In this document: piece by piece, positions 36,125-44,400 of the stretch
How the letters are laid out: every line of letters starts with the position of its first letter
Position numbering within the stretch: the stretch's first letter is position 1
NCBI GenBank assembly: GCA_900770025.1
Contig: CAAGIW010000051.1
Coordinates: 10,480 to 74,479, forward strand
Length of the DNA stretch: 64,000 nt
Direction of reading: 5' to 3'
From: an uncultured Prevotella sp.
Lineage (GTDB): Bacteria > Bacteroidota > Bacteroidia > Bacteroidales > Bacteroidaceae
Position numbers and translations under genes: made by a program
The notes under the pieces: generated by a model
What the model was told of the DNA's origin: nothing
What the model saw: only the letters and a program-made list of their open reading frames with translations
Databases searched by the model: none

Positions 36125-36997
36125 ATGAAAGGAATCGTTTTAGCAGGAGGTAGCGGTACAAGACTCTACCCCATCACCAAAGGAATCAGCAAGCAACTCA
36201 TCCCAATCTTCGACAAACCGATGATATACTACCCGGTGTCTGTGCTCATGCTCGCCGGCATCAGGGAGATTCTGATTATCAGCACTCCTACAGACCTGCC
36301 CGGTTTCAAACGACTGTTGGGCGATGGCAGCGACTATGGCGTGAAGTTTGAATATGCAGAACAGCCTTCACCCGATGGCTTGGCCCAGGCTTTCATCATC
36401 GGCGAAGAGTTTATTGGCACCGACTCTGTGTGTCTGGTTTTGGGCGACAATATCTTCTACGGAAGCGGTTTCTCTGCATTGCTGAAGCAAAGCGTGGAGA
36501 ACGCAGAGAAGAATGGCGAGGCAACCGTGTTCGGCTACTATGTGAACGACCCCGAACGCTATGGTGTGGCAGAGTTTGACGAAAGCGGACGCTGCCTCAG
36601 CATCGAGGAAAAGCCCCAGCACCCCAAGTCGAACTATGCGGTGGTGGGCTTGTATTTTTATCCCAACAGCGTGGTGGAGATTGCCAAGAACATCAAGCCC
36701 AGCGCACGAGGAGAGTTGGAGATAACCACCGTGAACCAGGAATATCTGGCCAGCAACACCCTCAAGGTGCTGCCCCTGCAGCGCGGATTTGCATGGCTCG
36801 ACACCGGTACACACGACAGTTTGAGCGAGGCCAGCACCTTCATTGAAGTAATAGAAAAGAGGCAAGGCCTGAAAGTGGCTTGCCTCGAAGAGATTGCATA
36901 CAAGAAAGGATGGATTGATGCAGACAAGCTGCGCCAGCTTGCCGCACCCATGCTGAAGAACGACTACGGCAAGTACCTGCTTGACATCATCAAGTAG
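36125..36997 (+). CDS. rfbA: Glucose-1-phosphate thymidylyltransferase
   Basis: A 290-residue enzyme making dTDP-glucose from glucose-1-phosphate and dTTP, the first step to dTDP-L-rhamnose. It has LAGGSGTRLYPITKGISKQL at the N-terminus, VLGDNIFYG (about 110) and WLDTGTHDSLSEA (about 225), all family signatures. The ATG at 36125 precedes the nucleotide-binding loop; an upstream in-frame ATG overlaps the promoter. The last pathway gene, rfbD, is 9 kb away, and rfbB and rfbC are not in the window. It converges with the kinase-uridylyltransferase gene, 15 bp apart. Confidence 0.96.
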   Translation: MKGIVLAGGSGTRLYPITKGISKQLIPIFDKPMIYYPVSVLMLAGIREILIISTPTDLPGFKRLLGDGSDYGVKFEYAEQPSPDGLAQAFIIGEEFIGTDSVCLVLGDNIFYGSGFSALLKQSVENAEKNGEATVFGYYVNDPERYGVAEFDESGRCLSIEEKPQHPKSNYAVVGLYFYPNSVVEIAKNIKPSARGELEITTVNQEYLASNTLKVLPLQRGFAWLDTGTHDSLSEASTFIEVIEKRQGLKVACLEEIAYKKGWIDADKLRQLAAPMLKNDYGKYLLDIIK

Positions 36998-37012
36998 GGG
37001 AAGCCTGCCGAA

Positions 37013-38962
37013 TCAGTCTTTGCAGCTTTCGGAAAATTCACACATTGCTTTGCGTAGCGCAGCGGGATTGCCCATGTCGAACATGCGGCCCTGCATGGTG
37101 ACAGCCACCATGCCGCTGCGCTGCCGCACGGCATCCAAGGCCTTGGTAAGTTCTATCTCGGTGTGGCGGTCATCCTTGGCATCTGCCTGCTTTATGTCTT
37201 CCGCAAGCTGTTCAAACACTTCACGGGTGAGCACGTATTGCCCGAACACGCCGTAATAAGCCGTGTTTCCATCGGCATCCTTCATGCCCAAATGCTCCTC
37301 GGCATACCCCGATTTGGGCTTCTCCACCATGCTGTTGACGTTCATCACCGTCTTGTCGTGGTCTTCCCAAGTGCCCGTAAGTATGCCGTATTTGCCCACT
37401 TCCACCAACGGAACAGGATGCACGCTCACCATCAACTGATTGTAGCGCTCATATTTTTCTATCATCTGCAAGGCGCAGGGTTTGTGTGTCTTTGAGCGAT
37501 AGATGGTGTCGCCCAGCAACAGCAGCACCGGCTCTTGCCCCGCAAAGTCAGCCGCCTGATAGACCGCGTGGCCGAAACCGCGCTTTTCTGTCTGATAGAC
37601 AAACTGCAGACGCTTGCCCATCTCCAATATTCTGTTTTCATATTCCTGACACTGGGCATTGAGTTTCCCGAGATGTTCGTCAGACAAGGGATTGGAGAAA
37701 TACTCCTCGTACATGGCCTTTTCTTCCTCCGAGCCGAGCACGAGGCAAATCTCCTCGATGCCACTCTTTACCAGTTCCTCCAACAGAATCAGGATAACAG
37801 GCTTCACCATGCCATCGGCACACAGGATGGGGAAGAAATCTTTCTTCAGCATACGTGTGGCAGGATAAAGACGAGTGCCGAAGCCTGCCACAGGGATGAT
37901 AGCCTTGCGGATGGTGTGCACAGGTTTCAGCGTCAGGGAATACGCCTTCATGCCCTGCCGGTTCAGATAATTGCACAAGGCTTGCTGGCAGTGCTCGTCC
38001 TTGGCAAGGAACTGTACGGAGCCATCACCATGCGACCCCACGCCCTTACCTCCATACACCCACGGCTTTATCTCAGGATTGTTGAGCACAGAATGCAGTT
38101 TGGGCGCACACAGGGCCGAAGACATCGGAGCCACATGCTCGTCGAAGAGTTGCTCCACCTCGGTCATCAACTTGCCCAATCCCTCCAAGTCGCCGTTGGC
38201 CATCATCGCCACTGCCTTGTTCACCACCTCGTGGTTGCGCACTCCCAGTGCATCGTGCAGTCTCTTTTCCGCTTCATTGCCGGCAAAGGGATAGGCCTTA
38301 TTCAAGTCAGCAAGAATCTTGATAGTGTCCTTAGACGCACACAGGTCAGCGAATACCAAGTGAAGGGTTTTCTTGACATTCAGCGTCTTCACCTCCACCT
38401 CATCACCGTCGAACACCATCAGAGTGGGTTTCACGCCGAAAGCACAGGCCTGATCAAGTCTGCCGCATCGCGAGGATGTGCGCAATTCTCCAAGATAGGC
38501 AATGTTCATCTCGCCCAGTGTGTTGAGGTTAAGACGGTAGAGCAGGTTGAAGGCACGCGCCACTAACACGCAGATGGCCGCACTGCTCGACAGTCCTGTC
38601 TTGATAGGAAGGGTCATGCCGGTAATCCTGATGCGCACGCCTCCCACCTTGTACCACTCCAACATATAGGAAGCCACACCAGCACAATAGCAGAAGAACG
38701 AACCAGAACGTGCCACTTTCTTCAGTTCCTGCTCATCCATGCGACAGGAGAAGTCCTCCCACACGTCTGCAATCTCGGGGATTTCGCTGCACATTTCAAA
38801 ACGGGTGGATTTCTCTACCTCTGCATAGATGCCCTGCTCTATACCCGACACGATGGCCATACCCGGCAGTATATCCGCATTCATGGTGCGGTAATGACCC
38901 GCCCAGTCGGTATGTTCACCGAAAAGACACAATCGACCGGGGACAAACAACTCGACTTTCAT
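37013..38962 (-). CDS. Fused GHMP sugar kinase and GalU-like uridylyltransferase
   Basis: A 649-residue two-domain protein. Residues about 1-345 are a GHMP kinase: VPGRLCLFGEHTDW (galactokinase-like start), the ATP loop PIKTGLSSSAA (about 115-125), and a C-terminal GGKGVGSHGDGS. Residues about 350-649 are a nucleotidyltransferase with IIPVAGFGTRLYPATR, close to GalU. The order kinase then pyrophosphorylase is the reverse of Bacteroides Fkp (fucose). It could phosphorylate a free sugar at C1 and convert it directly to a UDP-sugar, for example UDP-galactose feeding Glf; the sugar is inferred. It is a single gene with its own promoter. Confidence 0.85.
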   Translation of the reverse strand: MKVELFVPGRLCLFGEHTDWAGHYRTMNADILPGMAIVSGIEQGIYAEVEKSTRFEMCSEIPEIADVWEDFSCRMDEQELKKVARSGSFFCYCAGVASYMLEWYKVGGVRIRITGMTLPIKTGLSSSAAICVLVARAFNLLYRLNLNTLGEMNIAYLGELRTSSRCGRLDQACAFGVKPTLMVFDGDEVEVKTLNVKKTLHLVFADLCASKDTIKILADLNKAYPFAGNEAEKRLHDALGVRNHEVVNKAVAMMANGDLEGLGKLMTEVEQLFDEHVAPMSSALCAPKLHSVLNNPEIKPWVYGGKGVGSHGDGSVQFLAKDEHCQQALCNYLNRQGMKAYSLTLKPVHTIRKAIIPVAGFGTRLYPATRMLKKDFFPILCADGMVKPVILILLEELVKSGIEEICLVLGSEEEKAMYEEYFSNPLSDEHLGKLNAQCQEYENRILEMGKRLQFVYQTEKRGFGHAVYQAADFAGQEPVLLLLGDTIYRSKTHKPCALQMIEKYERYNQLMVSVHPVPLVEVGKYGILTGTWEDHDKTVMNVNSMVEKPKSGYAEEHLGMKDADGNTAYYGVFGQYVLTREVFEQLAEDIKQADAKDDRHTEIELTKALDAVRQRSGMVAVTMQGRMFDMGNPAALRKAMCEFSESCKD

Positions 38963-38992
38963 ATATATGTATTGGATAGGTTAACTGTTGCA

Positions 38993-39023
38993 CAAAGGTA
39001 ATGGAAAGAAAAGAAACAGCAAA
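38993..39023 (-). promoter_or_regulatory. Promoter of the kinase-uridylyltransferase gene
   Basis: Minus strand: TTTG (39023-39020), 19-bp spacer, TACCTTTG (39000-38993). The leader to the ATG at 38962 is about 25 nt. Confidence 0.7.
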
Positions 39024-39180
39024 AACATTCCACGTTTTTTTGGCGCTTTAGGAACGCAGTACCAAAAACTTTCACACATTCTTCAACACATTCCGTAGTG
39101 ACCAGCGCATGATACGTTCCGTAGAAATGACAGCAAAGAGGTGCCAGAAAGTGCCGAACTGAAAATTTGGGAGGATAAAA

Positions 39181-39212
39181 TTTGGCAAAAAAGAATATTT
39201 TATATACTTTTG
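39181..39212 (+). promoter_or_regulatory. Promoter of the ECF sigma factor gene
   Basis: TTTG (39181-39184), 20-bp spacer and TACTTTTG (39205-39212). It matches the housekeeping consensus, so there is no sign here of autoregulation through a different promoter type. The leader to 39358 is about 140 nt. The rest of the 395-bp divergent gap (39024-39180) shows no gene. Confidence 0.65.
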
Positions 39213-39357
39213 CAGTGCATTCATCCGCTGCGGGAGGTGGCACAATACACGTGAAAACACTCGTATGTGGGGGAATGGAAAGCAAGACTAACCATACAAA
39301 CATTCATCAAACACAGACGCCTATCGAAAAAATTTACTCTTATAGAAAACAAGAAAT

Positions 39358-39957
39358 ATGGTAAATTTTGAAAGAATGACCGACGAAGAGTTGGCAATGC
39401 TCTACATAGGCGGTGATAACAGTGCGTTTGACGAACTACTCGGCAGAACACAGGAGAAGGTGTTCTCTTACATCATGTTTGTGGTGAAAGACCCCGAGGT
39501 GGCCAACGACCTGTTTCAAGACACATTTGTCAAAGTCATCGTAAGGCTGCAACAAGGCAGATATGTGAATTCGGGGAAACTGCTTTTCTGGATAATACGC
39601 ATCGCCCATAACAACGTGATGGACTGGTATCGCAAGCAAAAGAACGACCGAATCATCGAACTCTATGATGCCAAGGAGTTGTCGAACCTTGCCCCGATGA
39701 CTCACTACGGAATCAACAGGGAAGATGAATACGTGAACGAACAGGTGCACCGCGATGTGAAGAAGCTGATGCAACTGCTACCACCCACCCAAAGGGAAGT
39801 GGTGTATATGCGTTTCTACCAGAATCTTTCGTTCAAGGAGATTTCAGAAATCACAGGCGTGAGCATCAACACCTCGCTGGGACGTATGCGCTATGCCCTG
39901 CTCAACATGCGCAAGATGGCCAGCGACCACCACATTGAACTGAGGCTGGAACAGTAG
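39358..39957 (+). CDS. ECF-type RNA polymerase sigma factor
   Basis: A 199-residue sigma-70 family protein with region 2 (DPEVANDLFQDTFVKVI, about residues 38-56; FWIIRIAHNNVMDWYRKQ, about 80-97) and region 4 (LPPTQREVVYMRFYQNLSFKEIS and the helix-turn-helix through TSLGRMRYAL, about 140-185). It would direct RNA polymerase to a specific promoter set. No anti-sigma factor, SusC/D pair or other usual partner lies next to it: the downstream gene is converging rpe 8 bp away, and the upstream gene is divergent. Confidence 0.92.
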   Translation: MVNFERMTDEELAMLYIGGDNSAFDELLGRTQEKVFSYIMFVVKDPEVANDLFQDTFVKVIVRLQQGRYVNSGKLLFWIIRIAHNNVMDWYRKQKNDRIIELYDAKELSNLAPMTHYGINREDEYVNEQVHRDVKKLMQLLPPTQREVVYMRFYQNLSFKEISEITGVSINTSLGRMRYALLNMRKMASDHHIELRLEQ

Positions 39958-39965
39958 GAACCACC

Positions 39966-40616
39966 CTACCCGAGCATCCTCAACTCGTGGATGGTCTGTT
40001 CAGGCTGACTGCTCTTGAACACATAACTGCCACTCACCAGCACATCCACTCCGGCACTTACCAAACGGGGAGCCGTGGTTTGCTGCACACCTCCATCCAC
40101 CTGGATGAGCGTATGCAGTCCGCGGGCAGCTATCATGGCCTTGAGCCGTTGCACCTTGTCGATGGTACGCTCGATGAACTTCTGTCCGCCAAAACCGGGA
40201 TTGACGCTCATCAGCAACACCATATCCACATCTTGAAGAATATCGTTGAGCACTTCTATGGGAGTGGACGGGTTGAGTGTGACGCCGGCCTTCATCCCTG
40301 CATCGTGAATCTCCTGCAGGGTGCGGTGCAGATGCACGCAAGCTTCATAATGCACGTTCATCATCATGGCACCCAAAGCCGCTGTCTGCTTGATGTATTG
40401 CTCTGGATGCACTATCATAAAGTGAACATCAAGCGGTTTGACACACTTGCGGGCCACTGCCTCAAGCACGGGAAATCCGAATGAGATATTCGGTACGAAA
40501 ACACCATCCATCACATCCAGATGCAACCAGTCGGCCTCACTCCGGTTTATCATGTCCAACTCTTGCTCCAAGTGCAGGAAATCCGCTGCGAGCAATGAGG
40601 GTGAAATAATAGTCAT
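39966..40616 (-). CDS. rpe: Ribulose-phosphate 3-epimerase
   Basis: A 216-residue TIM-barrel enzyme of the pentose phosphate pathway that interconverts ribulose-5-phosphate and xylulose-5-phosphate. Motifs: SPSLLAADF, LHLDVMDGVFVPNISFG (metal and acid/base residues), VHFMIVHPE, MSVNPGFGGQ and QVDGGVQ. The ATG at 40616 starts the first strand; an in-frame ATG nine codons earlier overlaps the small gene upstream. It is the last gene of the tsaC-clc-fmt-small gene-rpe run. Confidence 0.97.
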   Translation of the reverse strand: MTIISPSLLAADFLHLEQELDMINRSEADWLHLDVMDGVFVPNISFGFPVLEAVARKCVKPLDVHFMIVHPEQYIKQTAALGAMMMNVHYEACVHLHRTLQEIHDAGMKAGVTLNPSTPIEVLNDILQDVDMVLLMSVNPGFGGQKFIERTIDKVQRLKAMIAARGLHTLIQVDGGVQQTTAPRLVSAGVDVLVSGSYVFKSSQPEQTIHELRMLG

Positions 40617-40630
40617 ATTGCAATCGTCTT

Positions 40631-40759
40631 TTAGTTCATGCACAAGGGCACCACGGAGCCATCGGCCAGCCTTGCCACCCTGTAGGCACGTGCGAACTGT
40701 TTGATAAACAGAATTGTCTTTTCTTTGGGACGATAGTTTTCAGAAGTAAAATAATCCAT
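40631..40759 (-). CDS. Small protein between fmt and rpe
   Basis: A 42-residue frame (44 if the ATG at 40765 is used). It begins MDYFTSENYRPKEKTILF and ends in LADGSVVPLCMN. It is basic in the middle (FIKQFARAYRVARL) and ends 14 bp before rpe. I remember similar tiny proteins in Bacteroidales at this fmt-rpe position, but cannot verify that here. The sense-strand amino acid composition and operon fit favour a real gene. Function is unknown. Confidence 0.55.
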   Translation of the reverse strand: MDYFTSENYRPKEKTILFIKQFARAYRVARLADGSVVPLCMN

Positions 40760-40906
40760 AGGCATTCATGTTTTGCATTCTGTTAGAGAAACGCTTGAAT
40801 GGACTTTTTATTTTACATTCCTCAAAATATTTTGGAAAGCTACTTGTCTGGTTCCCCATCAGCTACTGTCCAGCATGTTGCCCCATAGGTGTTGCGATGC
40901 CCATTC

Positions 40907-41890
40907 TTATGAGCGGAGTACACACATTTCTTTGTCTTTCATTCCGTTGATGAAGTCGGTGGCAGACATGCGCTTCTTTCCTGCCAACTGCAGTTCCTGC
41001 AATTCCAACCAACTGTCTGCCGTGGCCACATACAGTTTCTTTTTCTGCACCATCAGACTGCCAGGCACTTCGTCCTGCACCGGCATCTCTGTTTGGCAGG
41101 TCCTATATATCTTCAGGATGGTCTGCCTTCCATCTGGTTCAGTGAAATAGGTCCAGGCTCCGGGAATGGGGCTCAGGCCTCGAATAAAGTCATGCACTCT
41201 CTTCTGTGGCTGCGCCCAACAGATGATGGTATTCTCCTTGAACAGTTTCGGAGCAGTGCACTGCAGATCGTCGTCCTTGACCATGGTCTCCTGTTCAATT
41301 GCTTCAGGATAACCGTCACTGGCAACGACCTGTTCCACGGTTTTCAGACATATCTCCGCACCGAGTTTCATCAGTCTGTCATAGACAGCCTCCACATCAT
41401 CCTCCAGCCCAATGGGCGTAGATTGCTGCATGATAATCCTGCCAGTGTCGATATCCTTGTCTAAAAAGAAGGTGGTGACACCCGTTTGTGTCTCTCCGTT
41501 GATAATGGCCCAGTTGATAGGTGCCGCCCCACGATAGCGGGGAAGCAATGCCGCATGAACATTGAAGGTGCCATATTCAGGATAATCCCACACCACCTGC
41601 GGCAACATTCTGAAAGCCACCACCACCTGCAGATTGGGATTCCATCGCCTCAGCGTATCCAAAAAGCCCTCTTCCTTCATCTTTTCAGGCTGTACCACCG
41701 GCAAATGATGCTCCAAGGCATACTGTTTCACCGGCGAAGGACGCAACACGCTGCCATGACGCCCCACAGGTTTGTCGGGCTGGGTGACAACCCCCACCAC
41801 ATGATAACCATTCTGCACCAGCGTGCGGAGCGAATCCACCGCAAACTCCGGCGTGCCCATAAACACAATTCTCAAATCTTCCTTCTTCAT
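40907..41890 (-). CDS. fmt: Methionyl-tRNA formyltransferase
   Basis: A 327-residue enzyme that formylates initiator Met-tRNA. It has RIVFMGTPEFAVDSL at the start, the formyl-folate site FNVHAALLPRYRGAAPINWAI (about 105-125), and a C-terminal tRNA-binding OB-like domain from about residue 210. It lies 7 bp after the chloride channel gene, in the same transcription direction. Confidence 0.97.
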   Translation of the reverse strand: MKKEDLRIVFMGTPEFAVDSLRTLVQNGYHVVGVVTQPDKPVGRHGSVLRPSPVKQYALEHHLPVVQPEKMKEEGFLDTLRRWNPNLQVVVAFRMLPQVVWDYPEYGTFNVHAALLPRYRGAAPINWAIINGETQTGVTTFFLDKDIDTGRIIMQQSTPIGLEDDVEAVYDRLMKLGAEICLKTVEQVVASDGYPEAIEQETMVKDDDLQCTAPKLFKENTIICWAQPQKRVHDFIRGLSPIPGAWTYFTEPDGRQTILKIYRTCQTEMPVQDEVPGSLMVQKKKLYVATADSWLELQELQLAGKKRMSATDFINGMKDKEMCVLRS

Positions 41891-41897
41891 GTTTCAA

Positions 41898-43712
41898 TCA
41901 GTCTTGACTTAAATCCGCCACCATCTTTCTATACATTCCGTACATTCTCTGCCGTGATATATACCCTTTCAGATGCTTGTCGGCATCCATCACCGGCAGC
42001 CAGTCGGCATGTGTCCGGTCAAAGGCGCTCATCACTTCCGCCATCGGCGCATCATCGGCCAGCACCACAGCGGGCGGTGCCATCAGCTGCTGTGCCTTGA
42101 AGTGATGATACAACTCTATCCTGAACATCACGTGCCGTATTTTCGTGATATTGATTTCTCCCAACAAACAGCCGCCGGCATCTAACACAGGCAGGATATC
42201 CGTCTTGCTTCGGCTCACTTTGTTGACTATCTCTCCGAGATACATATCGGGAGTCACTGCCAGAAACTGCTTGTCGATGACGCTGTCTAAGCTCATCAAG
42301 GTCAGCACCGCATGGTCGGTGTGGTGGGTAATCAGTTTGCCCTCCTTGGCCAAGCGCATACCATAGATACTGTGTTTCTCGAACAGATTGATGGTGAGAT
42401 AGGCACACACGCTCACAATCATCAAAGGCATGAACAGGTCATAGCCGCCAGTTATCTCTGCTATCAGGAAGATGCCCGTGAGCGGGGCATGCATCACACC
42501 CGACATCACTCCTGCCATACCGAGCAGTGCAAAGTTCTTTTCGGGCAGATAGACACCCAGATGATACATATTCCAAAGATGTGCGAACAGGAAACCGGAG
42601 AAACAGCCTATGAACAGACTGGGAGCGAATGTTCCACCGCAGCCTCCTCCCCCATTGGTGGCAGAGGTGGCCACCACTTTGGTGAACATGACCAAGGCAA
42701 GATAGAGCACCAGCATGTTTCCCTGTCCGGCAAAGAGGGAATTGTTGAGTATATTGTTCCAGTCTTGCTGTGTCTGTCCGTTGAGCAGCAGGTTGATATC
42801 CTTATAGCCCTCTCCATAAAGCGACGGGAAGAGGAAGATGAGCAGACTCAGCACCACACCGCCCATACACAACTTGACATACGGTTTGTCTTTGTATCGG
42901 GCAAACACACCTTCACAAAGAGTCATTGTGCGGATGAAATAAAGACTGACCAGTCCGCACGCCACTCCTAACAGTATATTGGCCGGCACACGCTCCACCG
43001 TCCATGCGCTGTCGAGATGAAAGGTGAAAAGAGCCGTGGAGCCCCTGAAAATATAAGTAAAACAGGTGGCCGTGACACACGAGATGAGGATAGGCAACAA
43101 GGAGGCCATGGTAAGGTCTATCATCAGCACCTCCAATGTGAACACCAATCCGGCGATAGGTGCCTTGAAGATACCGGCGATGGCGCCCGCCGACCCACAG
43201 CCCACCAAAAGCATTAAGGTCTTGTTGTCCATCTTGAAGAGTTTACCCAAGTTGGAACCTATGGCAGAACCCGTAAGCACGATAGGAGCCTCAGCACCCA
43301 CCGAACCTCCAAAACCAATGGTGATGGCAGAGGCTATGACCGATGACCAGCAATTATGGCCTCTCAGGCGACTGCGCTTGCTGCTGATAGCATATAATAT
43401 TCTGGTAATTCCATGACTGATATTGTCTTTCACCACATATCTCACAAACAAAGAGGTGAGATAGATTCCAATGACAGGATAAACCAGATAGAGCCAGTTG
43501 GCCGTACCGCTGTCAAACGAACTGGTGAGCAACAGCACAATCTGATTGATAAGACTGTGCAGGATAAAGGCAGCCATGGCGGCAAAAAGTCCTACCATGA
43601 ACGCCAGTATCAGCACAAACATGCGCTGGCTGATATGCTCCTCCCGCCATTTCAGCACCCTATTCAACAGACGGTGCTCCTGTTCCTTGTCAAGATATTC
43701 TTCTGCTGTCAC
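41898..43712 (-). CDS. ClC-family chloride channel/transporter with CBS domains
   Basis: A 604-residue membrane protein of the ClC family. About ten membrane helices occupy residues 30-430, with FGGSVGAEAPIVLTGSAIG (the gating glutamate region, in the form GAEAP rather than the usual GxEGP) and GSAGAIAGIFKAPIAG. A pair of CBS domains follows (about 460-600), which may sense nucleotides. The start overlaps the tsaC stop by 4 bp (ATGA). Whether it is a channel or an H+/Cl- antiporter cannot be settled from the sequence. Confidence 0.93.
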   Translation of the reverse strand: MTAEEYLDKEQEHRLLNRVLKWREEHISQRMFVLILAFMVGLFAAMAAFILHSLINQIVLLLTSSFDSGTANWLYLVYPVIGIYLTSLFVRYVVKDNISHGITRILYAISSKRSRLRGHNCWSSVIASAITIGFGGSVGAEAPIVLTGSAIGSNLGKLFKMDNKTLMLLVGCGSAGAIAGIFKAPIAGLVFTLEVLMIDLTMASLLPILISCVTATCFTYIFRGSTALFTFHLDSAWTVERVPANILLGVACGLVSLYFIRTMTLCEGVFARYKDKPYVKLCMGGVVLSLLIFLFPSLYGEGYKDINLLLNGQTQQDWNNILNNSLFAGQGNMLVLYLALVMFTKVVATSATNGGGGCGGTFAPSLFIGCFSGFLFAHLWNMYHLGVYLPEKNFALLGMAGVMSGVMHAPLTGIFLIAEITGGYDLFMPLMIVSVCAYLTINLFEKHSIYGMRLAKEGKLITHHTDHAVLTLMSLDSVIDKQFLAVTPDMYLGEIVNKVSRSKTDILPVLDAGGCLLGEINITKIRHVMFRIELYHHFKAQQLMAPPAVVLADDAPMAEVMSAFDRTHADWLPVMDADKHLKGYISRQRMYGMYRKMVADLSQD

Positions 43713-44278
43713 TTTCTGATGATTTTCACTTCGCCATTCATTCCAAGTCTCACAATGCTCGAAGGCTTATGGGGTTTGTGCTCCTGACGTCGGGCAAAGC
43801 ACACATAATCCACGGCTTCAATGATTTCCGGAGCAATATCTCCATAGTTCTGAGCTGTGGGTTCCCCCGATATATTGGCAGAGGTGGATACGATAGGCTT
43901 CTGGAAGCGGTAGCACAATTCCTTGGAAAAGGGTTCCCGGGTGATGCGCATTCCTATGCTTCCGTCTTCGGCTACAAGATTCTCAGCCAGATTGACGGCA
44001 CCATCTAAAATAACCGTCAGTGGTGAGTCGGCACATTCGAGCAGTTCCCATGCCACCGCAGGCACCTGTCTGACATAGCGTTGCAAACGGGCATCGCTAT
44101 CAACCAGGCATATAAGGGCCTTGCTGTCATCACGCTTCTTTATCCTGTACACCTTCTCTACGGCCTCGGCATTGGTGGCATCGCAACCTATTCCCCATAC
44201 AGTATCGGTGGGATAGAGTATCACGCCTCCCTGCCGCATCACTTCCACCGCCTTCTTGATGTCTTCTTCTGTCTTCAT
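43709..44278 (-). CDS. tsaC: L-threonylcarbamoyladenylate synthase (Sua5/YrdC)
   Basis: A 189-residue YrdC-domain protein that makes threonylcarbamoyl-AMP for the t6A37 tRNA modification. It has GGVILYPTDTVWGIGCDA, KKRDDSKALICLV and STSANISGEP, characteristic of the family. It is the short TsaC/YrdC form, with no C-terminal Sua5 domain. It is coupled to the ClC gene by a 4-bp overlap. Confidence 0.93.
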   Translation of the reverse strand: MKTEEDIKKAVEVMRQGGVILYPTDTVWGIGCDATNAEAVEKVYRIKKRDDSKALICLVDSDARLQRYVRQVPAVAWELLECADSPLTVILDGAVNLAENLVAEDGSIGMRITREPFSKELCYRFQKPIVSTSANISGEPTAQNYGDIAPEIIEAVDYVCFARRQEHKPHKPSSIVRLGMNGEVKIIRK

Positions 44279-44295
44279 AATCGTTATCTATTTGA

Positions 44296-44389
44296 GGCAC
44301 GGATGATCCGAAATGTTCTTGGCAAAGAGTACACGGAGTTCACAGCATTGCACCCATTGCTTCCAGTGTTAATCCTTGTTTTCCGTGCC
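44296..44389. repeat. Inverted-repeat intergenic element A (GGCACGGA...TCCGTGCC)
   Basis: Between tsaC and prfC. The left end GGCACGGAT (44296) and the right end TTCCGTGCC (44389) are inverted copies. The right part, TAATCCTTGTTTTCCGTGCC, matches element C at 47089-47148 nearly base for base. Confidence 0.65.
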
Positions 44390-44400
44390 TGAATATAAGC

